Origin: Evansella alkalicola | GTDB taxonomy: Bacteria > Bacillota > Bacilli > Bacillales > Salisediminibacteriaceae | Direction: 5' to 3' | Assembly (NCBI RefSeq): GCF_019042735.1 | Contig: NZ_JAHQCR010000021.1 | Location: forward strand, 124,001-188,000 | Length of the DNA stretch: 64,000 nt | In this document: one piece after another, positions 53,751-62,739 of the stretch | How the letters are laid out: the number at the start of each line of letters is the position of its first letter | How positions within the stretch are numbered: the stretch's first letter is position 1 | The notes under the pieces: model-generated | The model's database searches: none | Told to the model about the DNA's origin: nothing | Seen by the model: the letters and a program-made list of their open reading frames with translations, nothing else | Position numbers and translations under genes: made by a program

Positions 53751-55281
53751 CATCTTTGATACAACACTCAGAGATGGTGAGCAGTCTCCAGGGGTCAACC
53801 TTAATCAGTTGGAAAAGCTTGAAATTGCCAAACAACTAGAGCGATTCGGTGTAGATGTGATGGAGGCGGGATTCCCTGCCTCCTCCCAAGGAGATTTTGA
53901 AGGTGTAAGAAATATCGCCCGAACGATAAAGAATTCATCTGTAACTGGTTTGGCAAGAGCTACGAAATCTGATATTGATATAGCTTGGGATGCCCTGAAA
54001 GATGCTGCGGAGCCTAGATTGCATATTTTCCTAGCAACTTCACCTATTCATATGACTTATAAGCTGAAGAAAACTCCTGAAGAAGTCCTACAAACAGCTG
54101 TAAACATGGTTAGTTATGCCCGTGAGAAATTTCCTCAGGTGGAATGGTCAGCAGAGGATGCTTCCCGTTCTGATAAAGAATTTCTAGTAAAAATAATTGA
54201 GAAAGTCATTGATGCTGGTGCAACAGTAATTAACCTTCCAGATACAGTTGGCTATACGACACCAGAGGAATACGGTGCTCTCTTCCGATATGTAAAAGAA
54301 AATGTTCGAAATATTGATAAAGTATTACTATCTGCACACTGTCACGACGACTTAGGAATGGCGGTTGCCAACTCCATTGCAGCTATTGAAAATGGTGCTA
54401 CTCAAGTAGAAGGAACCATTAACGGCATTGGTGAACGTGCAGGTAACGCTGCACTTGAAGAGATCGCAGTGGCATTAAATATTAGACATGATAAATACCC
54501 GTACACTACGAATCTCGTATTAAATGAGATTAAGCGGACAAGTGACCTAGTGAGCAAGCTTTCAGGAATGGTTGTACCAGGAAACAAAGCAGTCGTCGGC
54601 CGCAACGCCTTCGCCCATGAATCTGGTATCCATCAAGATGGTGTCCTAAAAAATGCTTCTACTTACGAAATCATTACCCCAGAACTAGTTGGTGTAAACT
54701 CTAATAACCTCGTCCTTGGTAAGCACTCTGGTCGTCACGCATTTAAAGAAAAGGTTGAACACCTTGGCTATCACTTATCTGATGAAAAAATATTAGAAGC
54801 TTTTAAAGCTTTTAAGCTATTAACAGATAGTAAAAAAGAAGTGACTGATGAGGACCTATTTACAATCTTAACGGACATCCAAACGGATATGTCTGATATT
54901 AAGAAATATGAACTAATCGCTTTTCAAGTACAATATGGAACTTCCAACCTCCCAACAGCAACCGTTGCCTTAACAACTCCTGAAGGGAATCGTGCCGAAA
55001 CAGCATGTACTGGAAAAGGAAGTGTAGAGGCCATCTATAACACATTAGAAGCATTAGTAGAGGAAAAAATTCATTTAACAGATTTCAAACTAAATTCTGT
55101 AGGCCAAGGAAGAGACGCATTGGCACAAGTTCATGTAAAAATGACAGTCAATGATGTCGAAGTTAGTGGTCGTGGTTCGGCACAAGACGTGCTTGAAGCG
55201 TCGGCAAAAGCATTTTTAAATGCGGTTAATCGTGTTTTTTATAATAATAGAAGTCTTGAGATGGAGTCTGCTCCAATCTAA
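53737..55281 (+). CDS. leuA: 2-isopropylmalate synthase
   Basis: First committed step of Leu synthesis: acetyl-CoA plus 2-ketoisovalerate. 514 residues. The catalytic TIM barrel starts IFDTTLRDGEQSPGVNL; the metal-binding HxH is in LSAHCHDDLGMAVANS, and GTINGIGERAGNA follows. The C-terminal LeuA dimer/regulatory domain (about 390-510) for Leu feedback is present. It starts inside the end of ilvC, with AAGGAAGTGG as ribosome site. Confidence 0.96.
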   Translation: MPQINIFDTTLRDGEQSPGVNLNQLEKLEIAKQLERFGVDVMEAGFPASSQGDFEGVRNIARTIKNSSVTGLARATKSDIDIAWDALKDAAEPRLHIFLATSPIHMTYKLKKTPEEVLQTAVNMVSYAREKFPQVEWSAEDASRSDKEFLVKIIEKVIDAGATVINLPDTVGYTTPEEYGALFRYVKENVRNIDKVLLSAHCHDDLGMAVANSIAAIENGATQVEGTINGIGERAGNAALEEIAVALNIRHDKYPYTTNLVLNEIKRTSDLVSKLSGMVVPGNKAVVGRNAFAHESGIHQDGVLKNASTYEIITPELVGVNSNNLVLGKHSGRHAFKEKVEHLGYHLSDEKILEAFKAFKLLTDSKKEVTDEDLFTILTDIQTDMSDIKKYELIAFQVQYGTSNLPTATVALTTPEGNRAETACTGKGSVEAIYNTLEALVEEKIHLTDFKLNSVGQGRDALAQVHVKMTVNDVEVSGRGSAQDVLEASAKAFLNAVNRVFYNNRSLEMESAPI

Positions 55282-55313
55282 TAGTTTTTTAAATTACAAG
55301 GAGGTCTCAGCAT

Positions 55314-56420
55314 ATGAAGAAGCATATTGTATTGCTTCCTGGGGATGGCATTGGTCAAGAAGTCATCCATTCAGCCCAAGGCGCATTAACCGCACTTGCG
55401 GAAGAATATAACCACACATTCACATTTGAAACACATGATATTGGGGGTACGGCAGTTGACCTGCACGAAACGCCTCTCCCCCCTTCCACTTTGGAAGCTT
55501 GTAAAAATGCAGATGCAGTCCTCCTTGGGGCTGTCGGGGGACCAAAATGGGATAATTATCCTTCCCACCTTCGCCCTGAAAAAGGATTACTTGCCATTAG
55601 AAAAGAATTAGGCTTATTTGCAAACTTACGTCCAGTGAAGGGATTTAAAAAACTCCTTCACGCTTCTCCCCTAAAAGAGGAGGTTGTAAAAGACAGTGAC
55701 CTTCTTATTGTCAGGGAATTAACTGGTGGTCTATATTTCGGTACTCCTAGCGAGCGTCGTGATAACGGAGATGCCGTCGTTGATACGCTTGCTTATACTC
55801 GCCATGAGATTGAAAGAATCGTAGATAATGCATTTAAGTATGCTCAAATTCGCCGGAAGCACTTAACATCCGTAGATAAGGCAAATGTCTTAGAATCTAG
55901 TAAGCTATGGCGTGAGGTCGTAGAAGAGAAGAAAGCCGAATACCCTGATGTAACAGTTGTTCATCAATTAGTAGACTCAGCAGCCATGAAGCTCATTACA
56001 AATCCTGCCTCCTTTGATGTCATTGTGACAGAAAACATGTTTGGAGACATTTTAAGCGACGAAGCTTCTGTATTAACTGGATCACTTGGTATGTTGCCAT
56101 CTGCTAGTCTAAGGGAAGATGGATTCGGGCTCTATGAACCAGTCCACGGCTCCGCACCTGACATTGCTGGTCAAGGAATCGCCAATCCATTAGCAATGAT
56201 CTTATCAGCTTCTCTTATGCTGAAGTACTCCTTCCATATGGAAAAAGAAGCTGCTGTGCTAGAAGAAGCTGTTCATTCCGTACTAGAAGACGGCTATCAT
56301 ACGGGTGACCTTCACATTATCGACGGCCATAAAGTCGGAACAGAAGAACTGACTAATAAAATCATTGAATTTATAAAATGCAAAAATGCAACAAACAGCA
56401 TCCAAAGCTGTTATTCCTAA
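55314..56420 (+). CDS. leuB: 3-isopropylmalate dehydrogenase
   Basis: NAD-dependent oxidative decarboxylation in Leu synthesis. 368 residues. Motifs: HIVLLPGDGIGQEVI, VLLGAVGGPKWDNYP, VRELTGGLYFG and TENMFGDILSDEASVLTGS. AAGGAGG precedes the ATG. The C-terminal residues NATNSIQSCYS look atypical. A dispersed repeat begins directly at the stop codon and separates leuB from leuC. Confidence 0.95.
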   Translation: MKKHIVLLPGDGIGQEVIHSAQGALTALAEEYNHTFTFETHDIGGTAVDLHETPLPPSTLEACKNADAVLLGAVGGPKWDNYPSHLRPEKGLLAIRKELGLFANLRPVKGFKKLLHASPLKEEVVKDSDLLIVRELTGGLYFGTPSERRDNGDAVVDTLAYTRHEIERIVDNAFKYAQIRRKHLTSVDKANVLESSKLWREVVEEKKAEYPDVTVVHQLVDSAAMKLITNPASFDVIVTENMFGDILSDEASVLTGSLGMLPSASLREDGFGLYEPVHGSAPDIAGQGIANPLAMILSASLMLKYSFHMEKEAAVLEEAVHSVLEDGYHTGDLHIIDGHKVGTEELTNKIIEFIKCKNATNSIQSCYS

Positions 56421-56490
56421 GAAAAGCGCAAGCGCCTTGGTCATCGGCCACAAAAACTGGAGGAGTGGCAAGTAGAAGTCACTTCTCCAT
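56419..56490. repeat. Dispersed repeat inside the ilv-leu operon
   Basis: AAGAAAAGCGCAAGCGCCTT then GGTCATCGGCCACAAAAACTGG lies between leuB and leuC. The left end is nearly identical to the copies at 44505 and 44695. The right end seen in the full copy is absent. Confidence 0.75.
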
Positions 56491-56531
56491 CTTAAACGAG
56501 ACTCTATCTATGTATTGAAAGGAGAATGAGG

Positions 56532-57950
56532 ATGCAACCAAAAACAATAGTAGAAAAAATATGGGATAAGCATGTTGTCCATCAAGAAAAAGACAAACCG
56601 GATCTTCTATATATTGACCTCCACCTCGTTCATGAAGTAACCTCTCCCCAAGCATTCGAAGGGTTACGCATGAAAGGACGGAAAGTACGTAGACCAGACT
56701 TAACATATGCAACAATGGATCACAATGTGCCTACTCTAGACAGATATTTTATTAAAGATCCTGTCTCTAAAAAACAAATGGATACATTGAAAGATAACTG
56801 TGAGGAATTTGGCATTACTTTAGCTGACATTGATCACCCAGATCAAGGGATTGTTCACGTTATTGGTCCTGAGCTAGGACTTACGCAACCAGGAAAAACA
56901 ATTGTTTGTGGAGATAGCCATACATCGACTCACGGTGCCTTCGGTGCCCTTGCCTTTGGTATCGGTACAAGTGAAGTAGAGCATGTATTAGCTACACAAA
57001 CTTTGTGGCAAGCTCCTCCAAAAACATTAAATGTAAAAGTTAATGGAGAGCTAGGAAAAGGGGTTACTGCAAAAGATTTAATTCTTGCTATCATCGCTAA
57101 GTTCGGTGTCCGTTTTGGTACTGGATATGTCATTGAATACACTGGTGATGCAGTAAAATCCCTTACGATGGAAGAACGTATGACAGTTTGTAACATGTCC
57201 ATCGAAGCTGGAGCCCGTGCAGGCTTAATCAGTCCAGATGAAACGACCTTTGAGTTCCTACAAGGTAAGCGCCACGTACCTGATGGGGAGGCTTTTGATA
57301 AAGCTGTGCAAGAATGGAAAGCTCTTGCAACTGATCCAGATGCAACCTATGATGCCACTGTTGAAATCAATGGTGATGAAATCGAACCTCAAGTATCATG
57401 GGGAACAAATCCGGGCATGTGTATCCCTGTAAATGAAACGATCCCTTCACCTGAAGATGCAAATTCGGCAAGTGAAAAAGAAGAAATTGAACGTGCCCTT
57501 GAGTACATGGGACTTGAAGCAGGCCAGCCAATTACATCTGTTAATGTAGACCATGTCTTCATCGGTTCTTGCACAAACTCTCGACTTAGTGATTTACGTA
57601 GGGCAGCAGATATTGTGATTGGTAAAAAAGTAAGTGACCATGTAACCGCCATCGTTGTACCAGGCTCTCAAACTATTAAGCTACTGGCTGAAGCAGAGGG
57701 CTTAGATAAAGTTTTCCTTGATGCAGGCTTTGAATGGCGTGAAGCTGGGTGCAGTATGTGCCTTGCAATGAATGATGACGTGATCCCATATGGGGAGCGC
57801 TGCGCTTCCACCTCTAACCGAAATTTTGAAGGACGACAAGGGAACGGAGCACGTACTCACTTAGTCAGCCCAGAAATGGCAGCAGCTGCTGCAATCGAAG
57901 GACACTTTATCGATGTAAGAAAATATACAGTTCCAAGCTTTTCATCATAA
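56532..57950 (+). CDS. leuC: 3-isopropylmalate dehydratase large subunit
   Basis: Aconitase-family 4Fe-4S subunit that isomerises 2- to 3-isopropylmalate with LeuD. 472 residues from ATG 56532, which follows AAAGGAG; ATG 56526 is closer to the site. Cluster ligands lie in FIGSCTNSRLSDL and AGCSMCLAMNDD. Other motifs: CGDSHTSTHGAFGALAFGIG and TSNRNFEGRQG. 35 bases before leuD. Confidence 0.96.
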   Translation: MQPKTIVEKIWDKHVVHQEKDKPDLLYIDLHLVHEVTSPQAFEGLRMKGRKVRRPDLTYATMDHNVPTLDRYFIKDPVSKKQMDTLKDNCEEFGITLADIDHPDQGIVHVIGPELGLTQPGKTIVCGDSHTSTHGAFGALAFGIGTSEVEHVLATQTLWQAPPKTLNVKVNGELGKGVTAKDLILAIIAKFGVRFGTGYVIEYTGDAVKSLTMEERMTVCNMSIEAGARAGLISPDETTFEFLQGKRHVPDGEAFDKAVQEWKALATDPDATYDATVEINGDEIEPQVSWGTNPGMCIPVNETIPSPEDANSASEKEEIERALEYMGLEAGQPITSVNVDHVFIGSCTNSRLSDLRRAADIVIGKKVSDHVTAIVVPGSQTIKLLAEAEGLDKVFLDAGFEWREAGCSMCLAMNDDVIPYGERCASTSNRNFEGRQGNGARTHLVSPEMAAAAAIEGHFIDVRKYTVPSFSS

Positions 57951-57985
57951 ATGCATGACAGTTTTTATTAAAGGAGTGAGATCAT

Positions 57986-58573
57986 ATGGAACCAATTCGA
58001 CAACATCAAGGACTCGTTTACCCAATCAATCGTGCAAACATTGACACTGACCAAATCATCCCAAAGCAGTTTTTGAAGCGCATCGAACGTCAAGGATTCG
58101 GACAATTCTTGTTTTATAATTGGCGCTATGATGATGATGGTAATGTCCGAAGTAACTTTAGTTTAAATGATCCTAAATATAAGGATGCGTCCATTTTAGT
58201 TGCAGGAGAAAACTTTGGTTGCGGCTCCTCCCGTGAGCACGCCCCTTGGTCCCTTCAAGATTATGGTTTTAAAGTAATTGTTGCCCCTAGCTTTGCAGAC
58301 ATTTTCTTTAACAACTGTGTAAAAACTGGGATCCTGCCAGTACAATTAACAACAAAAGAAACGGAAGTATTAATAGCAAATGCAGAAGCAAAAGAGTACA
58401 AGTTGACTGTTGATCTGGAACAAGAAAAAGTGTATGATTCTGAAGGCTTTAATGCCTCCTTTTCCCTTTCAGCTTATCAACGAGAAATGCTTCTTAATGG
58501 TTGGGACGAGATTTCCGTCACTTTAACTCACGAAGACAAAATAAGTGAGTTTGAAGCTGCTACAAGCAGATAA
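57986..58573 (+). CDS. leuD: 3-isopropylmalate dehydratase small subunit
   Basis: Swivelling small subunit partner of LeuC (195 residues). Motifs: NRANIDTDQIIPKQFLKRI, the substrate loop GENFGCGSSREHAPW and PSFADIFFNNCVKTGILPV. AAAGGAGTGA precedes the ATG. Last gene of the ilv-leu cluster, followed by a strong terminator. Confidence 0.96.
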   Translation: MEPIRQHQGLVYPINRANIDTDQIIPKQFLKRIERQGFGQFLFYNWRYDDDGNVRSNFSLNDPKYKDASILVAGENFGCGSSREHAPWSLQDYGFKVIVAPSFADIFFNNCVKTGILPVQLTTKETEVLIANAEAKEYKLTVDLEQEKVYDSEGFNASFSLSAYQREMLLNGWDEISVTLTHEDKISEFEAATSR

Positions 58574-58590
58574 AACCATTCTCATATTGA

Positions 58591-58634
58591 AAAGGCACGA
58601 AGAACCCAAATGGTGTGATCTTCGTGCCTTTTTT
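58591..58634 (+). terminator. Terminator of the ilv-leu operon
   Basis: AAAGGCACGAAGA pairs perfectly with TCTTCGTGCCTTT around a 15-base loop, with a T-run. Confidence 0.9.
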
Positions 58635-58710
58635 AGGTTTACTTAAAAGGGGAACCCACTCGACTCAGAGCAATGAGAGTATCAGAACCACATGACTTTA
58701 TATAATATGA

Positions 58711-58900
58711 GGAGAAACTACCCTTAATTAAGAATTAGCACCGAAAATAGTTAAAATAAGCGGAGAAAATACCGCTATTTACTTGATAACCATGAAAATT
58801 TGAGATCTGTGTATGTTTAACGGGAAAACCTACCCTTATTTATGCCTTACCTAGCTATATTCTTGAGTTTAGAGGGAAAAACTCCCCTAATTTGATGTAT
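58711..58900. repeat. Four-unit degenerate repeat array, ~51-60 bp period
   Basis: Units begin at 58711, 58762, 58822 and 58874 with GGAGAAACTACCC, GGAGAAAATACCGC, GGGAAAACCTACCC and GGGAAAAACTCCCC, each followed by a TTA/ATTT-rich tail. Each core can form a short hairpin and the pairing bases differ between units. From 58900 to 59171 nothing else is assigned. Confidence 0.65.
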
Positions 58901-59189
58901 CTTCATCCACCCAATTAAGGAAGCGTTTATGAATAGCTAGTTTTCCACCTCTGCAGTAAACCCTTTACAGAATAGAAGACAGTTTTTTTTGCGTATTAGA
59001 AGGACTTCCTCATTTTTATGTAGAATAGATAAACATCAAAACAACATTTGCACCATACAAATAATAAAAACCTAGAATTCAAATGATATTACAAACTCCC
59101 CATAAATAATAACATTCTTTGAATAGCTAAATTCGACAACTCAATAACTAAAGCAACATACGAGTACAATAGTGAAAGGAGGATTTGAT

Positions 59190-59366
59190 TTGAAGGCTTG
59201 GCTAACACCTATTTGCTTTTTAATGATCCCTGTTTTTTATGTAATGATTGGATTAATTGGCCTATCATTGTACGGCGTTGTATTTTGGACTGGAGCCACC
59301 GTTTTAACAATTTTAGGGGCATATTTCACAAAATTTTTACCTGGTGATGTAGAAACAGCAACATAG
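59190..59366 (+). CDS. Small two-helix membrane protein, unknown
   Basis: 58 residues from TTG 59190, which lies 7 bases after AAAGGAGG (a GTG at 59172 overlaps that site). Two hydrophobic helices (about residues 5-25 and 27-50; IPVFYVMIGLIGLSLYGVVF, ATVLTILGAYF) and a short acidic tail. Followed by a strong terminator. Function unknown. Confidence 0.6.
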   Translation: MKAWLTPICFLMIPVFYVMIGLIGLSLYGVVFWTGATVLTILGAYFTKFLPGDVETAT

Positions 59367-59396
59367 CCCCTCACTTAATAATGTTTAAAAACATTA

Positions 59397-59436
59397 AATA
59401 CTCGTAGGGAACCGATTCCCTACGAGTATTTTTTTC
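59397..59436. terminator. Terminator between small membrane-protein genes
   Basis: AAATACTCGTAGGGAA pairs perfectly with TTCCCTACGAGTATTT around a 4-base loop (CCGA), followed by T on the plus strand. It serves convergent genes. Confidence 0.88.
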
Positions 59437-59455
59437 TGACCTATTTAAGAGAAGC

Positions 59456-59557
59456 TTAGACGATGGCTGCACCAATAATGACCAACAGAATGAAGATCAC
59501 CAATATAAACGCAAAGCCAGAAGCTAGATTGTGTTTTCCGTGTGTATGAGACATCAT
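59456..59557 (-). CDS. Tiny membrane protein, YjcZ-like
   Basis: 33 residues: MMSHTHGKHNLASGF, then the helix AFILVIFILLVIIGAAIV to the end. AAGGAGG lies 5 bases before the first ATG (8 before the second), a strong signal. It shares the VIF-LLVIIGA helix pattern with the protein at 42779-42913. The family is common in spore-formers. Confidence 0.78.
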   Translation of the reverse strand: MMSHTHGKHNLASGFAFILVIFILLVIIGAAIV

Positions 59558-59738
59558 TTAACGCCTCCTTATCTTGGGTTCACTCCTATACTATGCAGAT
59601 AACCAATAAATGTGTTTCCCAAAGAAAGGGAGGTAAAGATTCCCTTGCTCCCACTTCCGGTCTCACATGAAATACTGGAAACTACTTTATTTTTCAAAAA
59701 AAATGTGCTTTATGTCTTCAGATTGTTTATAATGAAGA

Positions 59739-59762
59739 ATTGGAACACATATTGGAACACAT
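59739..59762. repeat. 12-bp tandem duplication upstream of prfC
   Basis: ATTGGAACACAT occurs twice in direct succession, ~70 bases before the prfC start. The remainder of 59558-59831 is unassigned. Confidence 0.7.
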
Positions 59763-59831
59763 AAGCAATGTAGCTAAGCTCCTACATGATAAAGAGTAAT
59801 GCACTATTTTTATATAGAAAGGGTAATGTTT

Positions 59832-61373
59832 ATGACAACAACACCACGTCGCACGTTTGCGATTATATCTCACCCTGACGCCGGGAAAACTACTTTAACG
59901 GAAAAGCTCCTACTACTTGGGGGTGGAATTCGCAGTGCTGGTACTGTGAAGGGGAAAAAATCAGGTAAATTCGCTACATCTGACTGGATGGAAATTGAAA
60001 AGCAACGGGGTATCTCCGTTACATCTAGTGTGATGCAGCTAATTTACAACGATGTTCAGATTAACATATTGGATACACCTGGTCACCAAGACTTCAGTGA
60101 GGACACTTATCGTACTTTAACTGCTGTGGATACGGCTGTAATGGTAATAGATAGTGTAAAAGGGATTGAAGCACAGACACTCAAGTTATTTAAAGTATGT
60201 AAAATGCGTGGAATTCCTATTCTTACGTTTATTAATAAGCTCGATCGAGAAGGAAAAGAGCCACTTGATCTTCTTTCAGAGATTGAAGAAGTTCTAGAGA
60301 TGGAAACCTATCCTATGAACTGGCCTATTGGAATGGGAAAAACATTGCGAGGTATTTACAGCATACCTGATGAGAAAATTGAAGTTTATAATGACTCCCA
60401 TGAAAGAGAGATTGTCCCGTTCAAGGATCAATCAGTTCTGCAAGATTACGAGGTGGAAAAGCTCGAAGAAGATATTATGCTTCTAGAAGAGGCAGGAAAT
60501 GACTTTACGATGGAGAAAGTACAAAACGGTCAGTTAACACCTGTATTCTTTGGTAGCGCCCTTTCAAGCTTTGGAGTGCAGTCTTTCTTAGATCAATTTG
60601 TTAAGCTTGCTGCAGAACCACAACCAAGAAAGGCTTCTGGAGAACTTGTTGACCCTGAAAGCAACACTTTTTCAGGATTTATCTTTAAAATTCAAGCGAA
60701 CATGAACCCGAATCATAGAGACAGAATTGCCTTTTTACGAGTATGTTCTGGACAATTTGATCGTGGGATGGAAGTCATGCTTTCACGTACGGGCAAGAAA
60801 ATGAAGTTAAACCAATCCCACTCCTTTTTTGCTTCAGATAGGGAGACGGTTGATAGTGCCATGCCTGGTGATATTATCGGGCTGTATGACTCTGGCAACT
60901 TCCAAGTTGGGGATACACTCGTTACTGGCAATGAAAGGCTAATGTATGAGGAAATGCCGCAATTCCCACCAGAGAAATTTGCTAAAGTAACTGCAAAGAA
61001 TGCCTTAAAGCATAAGCAGTACCATAAGGGGATTGAACAATTGGTGCAGGAAGGTACGATCCAATTGTACAAAACACCGTATTTTGAAGATTATATTATC
61101 GGTGCTGTTGGAGAACTCCAGTTCCAAGTTTTCGAATATAGAATGAAAAATGAATACAACGTAGATGTCGATTTCCAGCATATGACTCATGAACTGGCAC
61201 GTTGGGTAACAAAAGGTGAAATTACTGATAAGATGACAGACAGCAGAAAAATGCTTGTTAATGATCAACAAGGTCGTCCTGTCCTATTATTTGAAAATGA
61301 ATTTGCCCTACGTTATTTCCAAGATAAGTTTCCAGACCTTGGTTTATCTACAGGGTGGGAAATTCTCGAATAA
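59832..61373 (+). CDS. prfC: Peptide chain release factor 3
   Basis: GTPase that recycles RF1/RF2 from the ribosome after termination. 513 residues from ATG 59832, which follows AGAAAGGG at 8 bases; the frame is open from 59799. GTP-binding motifs: ISHPDAGKTTLTE, DTPGHQDFSEDTYRTL and FINKLDREGK. The C-terminal domain has VGELQFQVFEYRMKNEYNV. Close to EF-G-like GTPases, but the start and length are those of RF3. Confidence 0.93.
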   Translation: MTTTPRRTFAIISHPDAGKTTLTEKLLLLGGGIRSAGTVKGKKSGKFATSDWMEIEKQRGISVTSSVMQLIYNDVQINILDTPGHQDFSEDTYRTLTAVDTAVMVIDSVKGIEAQTLKLFKVCKMRGIPILTFINKLDREGKEPLDLLSEIEEVLEMETYPMNWPIGMGKTLRGIYSIPDEKIEVYNDSHEREIVPFKDQSVLQDYEVEKLEEDIMLLEEAGNDFTMEKVQNGQLTPVFFGSALSSFGVQSFLDQFVKLAAEPQPRKASGELVDPESNTFSGFIFKIQANMNPNHRDRIAFLRVCSGQFDRGMEVMLSRTGKKMKLNQSHSFFASDRETVDSAMPGDIIGLYDSGNFQVGDTLVTGNERLMYEEMPQFPPEKFAKVTAKNALKHKQYHKGIEQLVQEGTIQLYKTPYFEDYIIGAVGELQFQVFEYRMKNEYNVDVDFQHMTHELARWVTKGEITDKMTDSRKMLVNDQQGRPVLLFENEFALRYFQDKFPDLGLSTGWEILE

Positions 61374-61376
61374 TAT

Positions 61377-61416
61377 CAAAAGACGAGGCTATGAACCAAT
61401 GTCACAGCCTCGTCTT
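61377..61416. terminator. Bidirectional terminator after prfC
   Basis: AAAGACGAGGCT pairs with AGCCTCGTCTT around a 15-base loop, followed by TTTTT. It also lies downstream of the minus-strand zinc-ribbon gene. Confidence 0.8.
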
Positions 61417-61442
61417 CTTTTTATAACACTGCACATTAATGA

Positions 61443-61586
61443 TCACTTAACTAATCTTTCCTTCTTATACTTTCGTTTTCCTGTACCGTTGCACAAGCGG
61501 CATGAAGCTTTTTTCGTCAAAATCCAAACTCTCTTCTCAATAGAACCAGACCCTTTACATTGGTTACAAATGTACACAATGGACAT
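61443..61586 (-). CDS. 47-residue zinc-ribbon protein with two CxxCxGxG motifs
   Basis: A short minus-strand frame starts at ATG 61586; a TGA two codons upstream fixes the N-terminus. It encodes MSIVYICNQCKGSGSIEKR, then CRLCNGTGKRKYKK and a basic end. The two CxxCxGxG motifs (CNQCKGSG, CRLCNGTG) are those of the DnaJ zinc domain, here standing alone. GGGTG lies 7 bases upstream (AAGGAG further off). A zinc-binding role is likely; the partner is unknown. Confidence 0.65.
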   Translation of the reverse strand: MSIVYICNQCKGSGSIEKRVWILTKKASCRLCNGTGKRKYKKERLVK

Positions 61587-61769
61587 GAAAGTTCACCCGC
61601 TCCTTAGTCTTTTCTTCATTATAACTCACTTTCCCTTGTTTGTAACATGTCCACAACTAAAAATCTGAATTTTCTTTCTAATGTGACGCACATTATATTT
61701 AATGAAGGTGCATTTATCCCCAGTAGAAGTTGCCTCCATGTTATACTAGTCACTTAGGAGGGCTAGGCT

Positions 61770-62693
61770 ATGCGAATTCATCCATACATTATACTAACTT
61801 CAGCCATGTTATTTTTCTCTGGAAACTTTATTGTAGGTAAAGCATTTGAAGGGGTTATCCCACCATTTACTTTGGCTCTATTTAGGGTAGTGGCAGCAAG
61901 TATTTTTCTGTTGCCCCTTTGTTACAAAACTTTACGGTTAAATCATTCGTTATGGAAAAAGGAATGGAAGCCTTTATTAGGGATTTCTTTAACAGGGGTT
62001 GTCCTGTTTAACGTTGCCCTTTATTCTGCTGTAAACTATACAAGTTCTATAAATGCTGCAATTGTAGACGCTTTAACGCCAGCTGTAGCTGCTATTTTAG
62101 GCTTTATTTTGTTAAGGGAAACCTTAAATAAAATTCAACTAGGGGGAATCATTTTATCCTTTGGAGGGATACTGTGGATTATTACAGAAGGCTCATTTGC
62201 TGTTATTAGGAGTCTTTCCTTTAATATTGGAGATATCATTATGCTTTTTGGTATAGTCTGTTGGGCCATCTATTCGATTATCATAAAAAAACATAGCTAT
62301 AAATTTCCTAATATTGCAGGTCTTGTAATGACAATGATAATTGGAGCTATCATTCTTTTTCCATTAGCACTCTATGAATGGATTACATATGGTTTTCCTT
62401 CTTTATTTGATTGGAATACAATACTTGGGATCATGTATATCGGTCTCTTTCCTTCTGCCATCGCCTTGTTAGCATGGTATAAAGGAGTAGCAGAAATTGG
62501 ACCAGCAAAAGCTTCCGTTTTTTTCAACTTAGTGCCTGTGTTTACTACTGTGTTGGCTATTACTTTTTTAGGAGAAGTCTTTACCTACCATCATTTATTC
62601 GGTGGAATCATTGTACTAATAGGTGTGTACTTATCAACAGGAATGAAAAGCAGACAGAGACAGAAACAAATACAGTTCAAAAAAGAAGCGTAA
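61770..62693 (+). CDS. EamA/DMT-family transporter
   Basis: Ten-helix membrane transporter of the drug/metabolite family (307 residues) with two EamA repeats (about 6-140 and 155-295). Typical segments: AMLFFSGNFIVGKAFEG, NVALYSAVNYTSSINAAIVDALTP, and in repeat 2 AWYKGVAEIGPAKASVFFNLVPVFT. TTAGGAGGG precedes the ATG. Substrate unknown; amino acid or metabolite export is common in the family. Confidence 0.9.
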   Translation: MRIHPYIILTSAMLFFSGNFIVGKAFEGVIPPFTLALFRVVAASIFLLPLCYKTLRLNHSLWKKEWKPLLGISLTGVVLFNVALYSAVNYTSSINAAIVDALTPAVAAILGFILLRETLNKIQLGGIILSFGGILWIITEGSFAVIRSLSFNIGDIIMLFGIVCWAIYSIIIKKHSYKFPNIAGLVMTMIIGAIILFPLALYEWITYGFPSLFDWNTILGIMYIGLFPSAIALLAWYKGVAEIGPAKASVFFNLVPVFTTVLAITFLGEVFTYHHLFGGIIVLIGVYLSTGMKSRQRQKQIQFKKEA

Positions 62694-62701
62694 TAAACAA
62701 A

Positions 62702-62738
62702 AAAACACCACTCGTGAATACGATTTGGTGTTTTTTGT
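62702..62738. terminator. Terminator after the EamA gene
   Basis: AAAAAACACCA pairs with TGGTGTTTTTT, with partial inner pairing, between convergent genes. Confidence 0.8.
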
Positions 62739-62739
62739 A

